Assembly (NCBI GenBank): GCA_003157175.1
Contig: PMIQ01000227.1
Span: 34,384-50,057 of the forward strand
Source: Chloroflexota bacterium
Lineage (GTDB): Bacteria; Chloroflexota; Limnocylindria; Limnocylindrales; CSP1-4
Length of the DNA: 15,674 nt
Direction: 5' to 3'
Positions 6,758 to 15,674 of the stretch are shown one piece after another. Under the pieces are notes generated by a model, which saw nothing but the letters and a program-made list of their open reading frames with translations, was not told where the DNA came from and ran no database searches. How positions within the stretch are numbered: the stretch's first letter is position 1; every line of letters begins with the position of its first letter. Both the position numbers and the translations under genes were made by a program.

Positions 6758-7987
6758 ATGGCAGTCATCGTCAAGCTTCCAAGCGAGGTCGCCCAGGTCG
6801 TCCCGGGCGCCGTGGCGACCGTCCCGGTCACGATCCGAAACACCGGCACCGTCGTCGACCAGTTCGCGATCGAAGTCCTGGGCGACGCGTCGGCCTGGGC
6901 TACCGTCGACCCACCGACCCTGTCGCTTTTCCCGGGCACGGATGGTCGGGCCGTCGTTCGATTCGCGCCTCCGCGCCTGGCGTCTGTGCCGGCCGGCCCG
7001 GTCGTGTTCGGCATCCGAGCGACTTCCCACGAAGACCCGGCCGGCAGCGCCGTGGAGGAGGGCACGCTTTCGGTAGCGGCGTTCGCCGACACGTTTACCG
7101 AGCTGCTGCCTCGCACTTCCACCGGCAGTCTGGCAGCAACGCACAGCCTGGCGATCGACAACCGGGGCAACGCCGCCGTGAACGCGACGGTGTCGGGCAC
7201 AGATCCTGACGACCTGCTGCGGATCGGGATCAAGCCCCCGGGACTTGTCGTGGACCCTGGAACCGCGGCCTTCGCCAGCGTCAGGGTGGCGCCGCGGAAG
7301 AAGTTCTGGCGAGGCCAGCCCAAGACCAGGCCGTTCAAGGTGCAGGTCGAAGCGCCCGGCGCCGCTCCGCAGGTGCTGGACGGCACGCTGCTTCAGCAGG
7401 CAATCCTGCCTGGCTGGCTCATGAAAGCGCTGCTGGCCTGCCTTGTCCTGGCACTCCTGGCCGTGCTGCTGTGGTTCGGGCTCTTCCAGCCGGCCATGAA
7501 GAGCACCGCCCAGCAAGCCCTTGTCGACGCGGGCATCACACCGCATCCGGCCGTTCCGACAGTCACGGCCGGCGCGGGCGCGACGCCGACCCCCGTCGCA
7601 ACTCCGGCAGCCACTCCTCCCGGCCCGACCCCGACCCCATCTCCGCTCTCACCGTTCGCTGGTACGCCTGTCGACGGCCGCCTGACGGCCAACAGCGCGA
7701 GCTCGTCCACGCAGGCGGTGGCGGCCGGCAGCGTCTTCTACGTGACCGACCTGGTCTTCGAGAACCCAATTGGCCTGAGCGGACCCGCTCAACTCGCCAG
7801 GCCAGGCTTGGTAATCGCGTCGCTTCGGCTCGAGAACTATCGTGACCTGGACTTCCACTTCGTGACCCCGATCGTGGTCAAGGCCGGCCAGAAGCTCACC
7901 TTCACCGCCACTTGCACGACCGGCGGAAGCGGGCCATCTTCCCCATGCACCCCCTCCGTTTACTTCTCCGGCTTCACCGTTCCGTAG
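6758..7987 (+). CDS. Bitopic membrane protein with Ig-like domains, CisA-like
   Basis: A 409-residue protein without a signal peptide. Residues 1 to about 215 are two beta-sandwich repeats of the COG1470/NEW3 type (PGAVATVPVTIRNTGTVVDQF; LAIDNRGNAAVNATVSG). Residues 224-243 form one transmembrane helix (LLACLVLALLAVLLWFGLF). Next come a Pro/Thr-rich linker (262-304) and a C-terminal beta domain with two cysteines (C386, C397) that could pair outside the cell. Lys/Arg residues before the helix suggest a cytoplasmic N-terminus. The layout and CIS neighbourhood match what I recall of CisA in Streptomyces, which tethers cytoplasmic CIS particles to the membrane. Annotation pipelines often call such proteins 'hydrolytic protein' on weak grounds; I see no catalytic motif. 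The domain layout is firm; the CisA identity is inference. Confidence 0.8.
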   Translation: MAVIVKLPSEVAQVVPGAVATVPVTIRNTGTVVDQFAIEVLGDASAWATVDPPTLSLFPGTDGRAVVRFAPPRLASVPAGPVVFGIRATSHEDPAGSAVEEGTLSVAAFADTFTELLPRTSTGSLAATHSLAIDNRGNAAVNATVSGTDPDDLLRIGIKPPGLVVDPGTAAFASVRVAPRKKFWRGQPKTRPFKVQVEAPGAAPQVLDGTLLQQAILPGWLMKALLACLVLALLAVLLWFGLFQPAMKSTAQQALVDAGITPHPAVPTVTAGAGATPTPVATPAATPPGPTPTPSPLSPFAGTPVDGRLTANSASSSTQAVAAGSVFYVTDLVFENPIGLSGPAQLARPGLVIASLRLENYRDLDFHFVTPIVVKAGQKLTFTATCTTGGSGPSSPCTPSVYFSGFTVP

Positions 7988-8511
7988 GTCGGCGCCCGGG
8001 CCGACTCGGGCTGGCTGCGGCGGGCGTCCTGGTTCTCGCCTCCGCCGTCGGTCCGTCGGTCCCGCAGACCACCGGAGCCAAAGCCGCGGTCGCGCCGGTG
8101 CGCCCCGGGGGCGCGGGTCAGGTCAGGGTCGATGCCCCGCTCGGGCCCACGCTCGTGCTATCACTGGCAGTGGGGCCGCCAGGGACGGTCACGACCGTAA
8201 CCGGCGGGGGCTTCTCGAGGCTGCAGCCGGTTCAATTGCAGTGGTCGAGGGGTATCCCATTCTTGATGCCGAAGCCCGTCGTGGCCCACGCCGACGGCAC
8301 CTTCGTGACCCAGTTCCTCGTGGTATCCGGGGACGACGTTTTCGGGCCGCGCGAACTCCTGGCGGCCGTACCCGTCGTCGGCGCGGCGGCAATCCAGAGC
8401 GTGGTCGTCGCCCAGGCCACTTTCCTGGTCGTGCCGCACACGGCCAGGCCGCCCAGCGCGGACATCATCCGTGAGCTCTGGGGCGCTCGGCCATTCTGGT
8501 TCCGACACTGA
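7945..8511 (+). CDS. Small secreted Ig-like protein of unknown function
   Basis: A 188-residue protein from ATG 7945. An in-frame ATG at 7912 would add 11 residues and a longer overlap with the preceding gene. The N-terminus is basic (HRSVGRRPGR) and followed by a hydrophobic stretch LGLAAAGVLVLASAVG and small residues around TGAKAAVA, a plausible signal peptide. The rest looks like one beta-sandwich: LSLAVGPPGTVTTVTGGGFS, VQLQW, then ADGTFVTQFLV and FGPRELLAAVP. These are typical of IPT/TIG-like or surface Ig domains. The ending is ELWGARPFWFRH. It overlaps the CisA-like gene by 43 bases in another frame and has no clear ribosome-binding site, which suggests translational coupling. I do not recognise a specific family. 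Its partner could be the outer domain of the CisA-like protein, but that is a guess. Confidence 0.65.
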   Translation: MHPLRLLLRLHRSVGRRPGRLGLAAAGVLVLASAVGPSVPQTTGAKAAVAPVRPGGAGQVRVDAPLGPTLVLSLAVGPPGTVTTVTGGGFSRLQPVQLQWSRGIPFLMPKPVVAHADGTFVTQFLVVSGDDVFGPRELLAAVPVVGAAAIQSVVVAQATFLVVPHTARPPSADIIRELWGARPFWFRH

Positions 8512-8547
8512 CGCCGTCACAGCCCGGACCGCCGTCACAGCCCGGAC
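8512..8547. repeat. Perfect tandem duplication of 18 bases
   Basis: CGCCGTCACAGCCCGGAC occurs at 8512-8529 and again, directly adjacent and without mismatch, at 8530-8547. It begins at the base after the stop codon of the secreted protein gene. It is non-coding in the convergent spacer 8512-8636. Slippage duplication is the simplest origin. The remaining spacer to 8636 shows only a weak 5-bp hairpin near 8580-8593. Confidence 0.9.
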
Positions 8548-8636
8548 ACGCGCGGCCCAGGTCCGCCGCGCCTCTCTCCGGGAGCCAGCTCCCTTCGGAC
8601 TTTATGCGCTCCACGTCGCGTCAGCAGGCGCTCCCA

Positions 8637-9716
8637 CTAGCAACCGGGTAGTTTGCCGGAAGCCTCAGGCGTGGTCGTCCCTTGTGCGGCACCGGGGGCG
8701 TTGCCCGACGCTGGGCTTCCTTCGAGCAACTTCTTGAAGTCCACCGCCTCCTCGAAGTCTGTGCCCAAGTGGTCCGCGATCTCCTTGTCGGGCGACTCAA
8801 CGGCGTGTCCAGCCCGTGGTGCGAGTACGATCGTGGCGACTTCGAGGTCGTCGCCCACGATGGTTGCCTTGTCTCTGTTCGGGTCATTCTTGGGCAGCCG
8901 GTCGCTGGCGTCGTACGCGGCTTTCGTCGCCTGACGCGTCGATTCAAAGGCACCCTCTGCGTTGGCCGGTTCAGCGCCGAATTCCGCGTTCGCGTCGGAC
9001 AGCCGATCGACGACGTTCTCCTGCCATTGCTCAGCCATGTCGGACGTCGCGGAAGTCTCGGCATCTGGGGCCGCGGCCGGGGCTGCAGCTGAGGCCGGGG
9101 CGGGGTCCGAGGGGTCCTCGGTGGCGAGCTGCACGCTTCGCGCCGGCGCGGTTCGCGAACCGGCCCCGACGCCACCGACGGGCGCACTGGTCTCCACGGC
9201 GGAGGTCGCAGCCGCTTCGGCGGCGCGCTCGAACGGATCGCTCGGATCGCTCACGCGCAGCCCATCGCCGTGGTCGGTGCCGTCGACGGGTCCGGTCCGC
9301 TGCTGGGCCACGTGGGTGAGCTCATGGGCCAATGTGCGCTCGTCTTCGGCGCCGTCGGCGACCACGACGTCGCTGCCGATGGTGTAGGCGCGCGCACCCA
9401 GAGCGGCCGCCGATGCGGTCGCTTCGGGCCCGCGGTGGATGCGAACGTCGGAGAAGTCTGTCCCGAACGACGACTCCATTCGTGTCCGAAGTTCGGCCTG
9501 GAGCGGCGCGCCGGCGCCCGGAACGAGGGTCGCGGCCGCGGGAACGACCTCGTCGCCAGATTCCGGCGCAAGGAGCTGTGCGACGGCGGCGTTGCCGGCC
9601 AGCCTTTGCAGGTCGAGAACCAGGCCCGGCGACTCTTCACCCGAGGGAGCGCGCCGCGGACGAGCGGCGTGTGGTGCTTCGCGCCCGGCACGACGATCAA
9701 CAGCGTGGCCGTCCAT
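8637..9716 (-). CDS. DUF4157-domain protein, candidate CIS cargo/toxin
   Basis: A 359-residue protein. Residues 33-49 contain LDLQRLAGNAAVAQLL, a motif I recall at the N-terminus of many DUF4157 proteins in CIS loci. The DUF4157 domain runs from about 70 to 140: LQAELRTRMESSFGTDFSDV, the RIHRGPEAT turn, GARAYTIGSDVVVADG and TLAHELTHVAQQ, with the HExxH-type residues H131, E132 and H135. From 150 the chain is Ala/Pro/Ser-rich and acidic. A helical segment (about 230-340) then matches no family I know, and the protein ends in Cys. DUF4157 is the domain most enriched next to extracellular CIS and marks putative effectors. ATG 9716 is chosen because GGAGG (9722-9726) lies five bases upstream. The frame is open to 9839, but that part lacks family similarity. 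The domain is firm; toxicity is inference. Confidence 0.87.
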   Translation of the reverse strand: MDGHAVDRRAGREAPHAARPRRAPSGEESPGLVLDLQRLAGNAAVAQLLAPESGDEVVPAAATLVPGAGAPLQAELRTRMESSFGTDFSDVRIHRGPEATASAAALGARAYTIGSDVVVADGAEDERTLAHELTHVAQQRTGPVDGTDHGDGLRVSDPSDPFERAAEAAATSAVETSAPVGGVGAGSRTAPARSVQLATEDPSDPAPASAAAPAAAPDAETSATSDMAEQWQENVVDRLSDANAEFGAEPANAEGAFESTRQATKAAYDASDRLPKNDPNRDKATIVGDDLEVATIVLAPRAGHAVESPDKEIADHLGTDFEEAVDFKKLLEGSPASGNAPGAAQGTTTPEASGKLPGC

Positions 9717-10107
9717 GGCCGCCTCCATTCTCTCGCCACGGCGCCATAGCGCCGCGCGCCCGCCGACCGGCGAGCGCAGCCGGACAATGCCATTCGGGGA
9801 TTCGTCACGCAAGACCGCGGGAGACAGACGTTCGGGCACATCGGAGTGCCCGAACGGGCTGGGCGCCGCAGCGGCGGCGGTCTGACCGTTACCCGCTCGG
9901 ACCGTGACGGAAGCTCGACAGTTAGCCAGCCCGGGATGTGTTACGGCTCTCGCCGCCGGAGCGGGCGCAACTCAGCCGCAGAGGATCTGCTTCCCGAGCA
10001 TCGCGTCGACGCTTGAGCAGTGGACGAGCTGGCCCCAGCTTGGCCCAGCACGAGCCGGGCGGGTCATCTAAGGTAGGCACGCAGACACGCGAGGAGGTCG
10101 GGAGCGC
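9717..10107. other. Gene-free spacer between the DUF4157 and DUF2171-like genes
   Basis: These 390 bases separate the CIS locus from unrelated genes and must contain two divergent promoters. The clear structure is the 28-base palindrome at 9829-9856, listed separately. Near the right end, TTGGCC (10040-10045) and CATCTA (10065-10070) are a weak promoter-like pair for the plus-strand gene with 19-base spacing. I see no protein-like frame in the stretch. The long minus-strand frame over 9922-10503 is antisense to the DUF2171-like gene and not convincing. Confidence 0.5.
9829..9856. promoter_or_regulatory. Perfect 11-bp inverted repeat upstream of the DUF4157 gene
   Basis: CGTTCGGGCAC (9829-9839) and GTGCCCGAACG (9846-9856) are exact reverse complements with a 6-base centre. 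It lies 113-140 bases upstream of the DUF4157 start and is not followed by a T-run on either strand, so an operator or transcript hairpin is more likely than a terminator. Each arm carries the TGCCCGAA word shared with the intergenic regions at 2731 and 6689. Confidence 0.6.
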
Positions 10108-10389
10108 ATGCGCATGACGGACCTGAAGGCCGGTTGGGCGATCTTCGGCAATGACGGGCGCCGATTTGGCACCGTCCAGAGCGTCGGCCAGAACTACATA
10201 CTCGCGTTGAGACCCGGTCTTCGCGGCCATCTCTACGTTCCCGCGTCCCACGTTGCCAACGTCGAACACGAGGCGGTGTACCTCAACCTCGCGAAACGCG
10301 AGGCAGATGAGATGGGCTGGGAGCAGCCGCCAAGGGACGCGGACACGCCGGAGGCAACGTCGGAAACCGACCTGCATCGGCACGTCTGA
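10108..10389 (+). CDS. DUF2171 / PRC-barrel-like small protein
   Basis: A 93-residue protein. Residues 7-70 form a small beta-barrel pattern: LKAGWAIFGNDGRRFGTVQS, NYILALRPGLRGHLYVPASH, then VEHEAVYLNLAKREADEMGW. The 'GW-x-V/I-x-G-x-D-G-x-x-x-G-x-V' opening and the closing strand ending in 'W' resemble DUF2171 proteins, relatives of PRC-barrel domains and common in Actinobacteria, Chloroflexota and Deinococcota, often stress-related. The last 20 residues are charged and probably disordered. AGGAGG (10092-10097) is ten bases from ATG 10108, and a second GGGAG (10100-10104) would suit ATG 10114, so the start is uncertain by two codons. It stands alone between two convergent or divergent neighbours; no functional link to the CIS or nifJ is visible. 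Confidence 0.75.
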   Translation: MRMTDLKAGWAIFGNDGRRFGTVQSVGQNYILALRPGLRGHLYVPASHVANVEHEAVYLNLAKREADEMGWEQPPRDADTPEATSETDLHRHV

Positions 10390-10436
10390 CGAGCCGCCCG
10401 CGACCGAGTCCGCTTTCACGGCGCAGCGACCGGGGC

Positions 10437-11491
10437 TCACATATCCGAGTGGCCGGGTCCTCCCCTTGAACCTGTCGGCGTCAGGGCCGGCGGCGTCGTC
10501 CACGAGTGGAGCGTCTGCATGTAATTGGCCCGCTCGAACGCTGAGGGGTCCTCCGCCGTCGCCTGGTTCGCGCTGCCTCGGAGCTGGGCGACCGACTCGT
10601 ACTCATGCTCGGCCATCCAGGCCCGGAGTTCAGCCTCCACGACCCGTACGTGTCCTGGTCCGTGGCGCAACAACGCCGAGGTCATCATCGCCACGTCGGC
10701 GCCGACGATGAGCTCCTTGACGACGTCGGTGCCCGAGTGGACCCCGGAGCTTGCCGCGAGCGACACCCTGGGGCCGAGCTGGGGCCGGAGGATCGCGATC
10801 CAGCGCAGCGGGAGCCGCAAGTCCGCCGCGTGGCTCAGCTCCACTCGATTGACCACCTCGAGGGTCTCGAGGTCCAGGTCCGGCTGGTAGAAGCGATTGA
10901 ACAGGACCAGGCCGTCCGCACCGCGGCCGATCGCCTGGCCGGCGAAGTGGGCGAGTGCCGAATAGTACGGGCTGAGCTTTATGGCGAGAGGGATGGTGAT
11001 GGAGGCGCGCACTGCGGCGATCAGGTCGAGGTCGGCGGCATCCATCTCCGCGGCCGTCCTCCGCGGGTCCGCGGCAACGCGATAGAGGTTAAGCTCGACC
11101 GCGTCGGCGCCGGCGTCCTGCATGAGCCTGGCGTAGCGGACCCAGCCACCGGCGCTTGCGGCGTTGAGGCTGGCGATCACCGGCACGGTCGCGTGCGCCT
11201 TGATCTGCGCCAGGAGGGCCAGGTAGCACTCGCCGACGCCGGGGAACGACTCCACCGTGGGGAAATACTCGAGGGCCTCCGCGAACTGGCCCGAGCCGGC
11301 CTCGAGCGAACCGTTGAGCTGGATCTCGTCGTTGAGGATCTCTTCCTCGAACAGCGAAGGCAGGACGATGGCGCCAACGCCTGCCTCGTCGAGAAGGCGG
11401 GCGATGCCCGGCTCACCCGTCGATGGGGAGGCCGAAGCTACGATCGGCGAGCGCAACTCGAGGCCGAGATAGCTGGTGCGCAGATCGATGC

Positions 11492-11495
<4 letters not shown>
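10437..11495 (-). CDS. Dihydroorotate dehydrogenase-like FMN protein coupled to nifJ
   Basis: A 352-residue TIM-barrel flavoprotein of the dihydroorotate dehydrogenase superfamily. The barrel begins YLGLELRSPIVASASPSTGE (9-28). It continues with VPVIASLNAASAGGWVRYA (104-122), ADAVELNLY (130-138), LAIKLSPYY with the barrel Lys K173, ADGLVLFNRFYQPD (193-206), and the phosphate-binding end ASSGVHSGTDVVKELIVGAD (248-267). The NLSCPN motif of true pyrimidine-pathway enzymes is replaced by ELNLYRV, so a role in UMP synthesis is doubtful. From memory, proteins annotated 'dihydroorotate dehydrogenase-like' often follow nifJ. GTG 11495 overlaps the nifJ stop (GTGA), and GAGGAGGA (11502-11509) lies six bases upstream, giving strong coupled translation. 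An electron-transfer partnership with the oxidoreductase is likely; the substrate is unknown. The open frame continues upstream to 12215 only as a shadow of nifJ. Confidence 0.88.
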
Positions 11496-15136
<3,641 letters not shown>

Positions 15137-15239
15137 TCTTAGAACCTCCCTGGGTCGTGCGGTCCTCAGGGCTGGCAGCTCCGCCCGACGGTGCACGAAC
15201 TTGAGTGCCTCACGCTCCCCAACCTGGCTGGATGGGAAC
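15137..15239 (-). promoter_or_regulatory. Upstream region of nifJ
   Basis: These 103 bases hold the nifJ ribosome-binding site (15145-15150) and, presumably, its promoter. I cannot assign -35/-10 boxes with confidence, and no repeat or operator stands out. Beyond it begins the stretch of gene relics. Confidence 0.4.
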
Positions 15240-15464
15240 TCATGGCAGTGCGCGAGTGGCGCGCTTTTGGTCGATCATATCCGGCCGTGCCGCACTGCGT
15301 GGCCTGGCCTCCAAACACACGCGGATCGCCTCGGTCTTGTTATCGCCTGAGGCAATGCGTTTGGCAACGTAAGCCTGCCCGAGACTCGGACAGCGGAGTT
15401 GCGTGATGGCGATTCTGTGAAGGTCGGCGTTGGGCTGACGCTCACTTCCCCGGCTCAGCCGATG
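15240..15464 (-). pseudogene. C-terminal relic of an IS110-family transposase
   Basis: The frame reads HRLSRGSERQPNADLHRIAI, TQLR, GQAYVAKRIASGDNKTEAIR and then CLEARPRS. This is the end of the IS116/IS110/IS902 transposase domain, whose usual form is HRLSRxGNRxLNxxLHxxAxTQLR...GxAYxxRKxAEGKTxKEAxRCLKRxLS. After TEAIR a small insertion and divergence spoil the last helix, and the frame ends at 15240. Only about 75 of some 400 residues remain: no RuvC-like DEDD part, no start and no IS ends are visible. It directly abuts the aldo/keto reductase relic on its upstream side. The family match is from motif memory and good; the element is dead. Confidence 0.7.
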
Positions 15465-15593
15465 TTGCCCGACCAGACAGTGGAATACGTTGTCGATCAC
15501 CTGGACGGCATCGACGAGCCCCAACCTGACGGCCTCGACGCCGTTCCACCGCTCAAGGTTGTTGAGGCTGATTCCGAACGCGCGAATCGGGCC
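15465..15593 (-). pseudogene. Internal fragment of an aldo/keto reductase
   Basis: About 43 residues read GPIRAFGISLNNLERWNGVE and then AVRLGLVDAVQVIDNVFHCL. This matches the aldo/keto reductase barrel segment VRAxGISxNxxE...GLVDxVQVxYNIFDQ. The usual Tyr-Asn is changed to Asp-Asn and the Asp-Gln to His-Cys, which suggests decay. There is no catalytic Asp/Tyr/Lys part, start or stop of its own. It runs in the same frame as the IS110 relic, so the two make one misleading open frame (15240-15662). Confidence 0.6.
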
Positions 15594-15594
15594 A

Positions 15595-15674
15595 CGAGCC
15601 TCCCGACATCCACACGCTCCCGTACCCCAGTGACTCCAGTTCGATAACCGCGTCCCGGGCACGTGCTCGATCGC
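15595..15674 (-). pseudogene. Fragment of a luciferase-like (LLM, F420-type) monooxygenase
   Basis: In the frame ending at stop 15553-15555, the segment 15672 to 15595 reads ARARDAVIELESLGYGSVWM and then SGGS. This is the early barrel segment of LLM-class oxidoreductases (ARxxAxELExLGYGxLWxPxGS). Similarity stops exactly where the aldo/keto reductase similarity begins in another frame (about 15594). The piece may be the broken end of a gene that continues off the right edge of the window, so it could be a truncated gene and not an isolated relic. Confidence 0.55.

Noticed and set aside
8512..8547. Start of a CRISPR array
   Set aside because: The two 18-base units are directly adjacent with no spacer.
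8580..8593. GGGAGC-CA-GCTCCC as an intrinsic terminator for the convergent genes
   Set aside because: The usable stem is only 5 bp with a tetraloop and there is no T-run on either side.
9922..10503. Minus-strand open frame of 193 codons
   Set aside because: It is antisense to the DUF2171-like gene, which has a family pattern and a ribosome-binding site, and runs into the DHOD-like gene.

Overview
The window is high-GC bacterial DNA with densely packed genes, several start/stop overlaps of the GTGA type, and no tRNA, rRNA or CRISPR array that I can see. GC richness, a contractile injection system (CIS) of the kind common in Actinobacteria and Chloroflexota, a NifJ-type pyruvate:ferredoxin oxidoreductase followed by a dihydroorotate-dehydrogenase-like protein, and a decayed luciferase-like (F420-type) fragment together suggest an actinobacterial or chloroflexotal (for example Limnocylindria-like) genome. 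That placement is inference.

Region 1 (1-9716) is one side of a CIS locus. On the minus strand, reading right to left, come the contractile sheath (1091-2605), the inner tube protein (598-1056), a small tail-assembly protein with a CxxC-H motif (172-594) and a 52-residue DUF6760-type gene (17-175). Baseplate genes presumably continue beyond the left edge. Diverging from the sheath on the plus strand are a DUF4255 cap/terminator protein (2886-3647) and an AAA+ ATPase (3644-5830) translationally coupled to it. Next are a LuxR/NarL-type regulator with a degenerate receiver (5928-6554, minus), a divergently transcribed single-pass membrane protein with Ig-like repeats that resembles CisA, the CIS membrane-attachment protein of Streptomyces (6758-7987, plus), a small secreted Ig-like protein (7945-8511, plus), and a DUF4157-domain protein that is the best cargo candidate (8637-9716, minus). 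The logic is particle assembly (sheath, tube, assembly proteins, cap, ATPase), control (LuxR), membrane docking (CisA-like) and payload (DUF4157).

The most striking observation is at 131-184. The tail-assembly gene and the DUF6760 gene are joined by a G_GGG_GGA heptamer in the correct phase for a -1 frameshift, three bases before the stop codon, followed four bases later by a perfect 11-bp stem-loop. This looks like the programmed frameshift that phages use to make two forms of their tail-assembly chaperone, here inside an injection-system locus. A second pattern is the word TGCCCGAA, which I find only in the three intergenic regulatory regions of the CIS locus, once as an 11-bp perfect palindrome.

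Region 2 (9717-10389) is a gene-poor spacer and a small DUF2171/PRC-barrel-like gene. Region 3 (10437-15136, minus) is an operon of nifJ (pyruvate:ferredoxin oxidoreductase) and a coupled dihydroorotate-dehydrogenase-like flavoprotein: central anaerobic carbon/electron metabolism unrelated to the CIS. Region 4 (15137-15674) holds no intact gene. It is a mosaic of three short gene relics (luciferase-like monooxygenase, aldo/keto reductase, IS110-type transposase) fused end to end.
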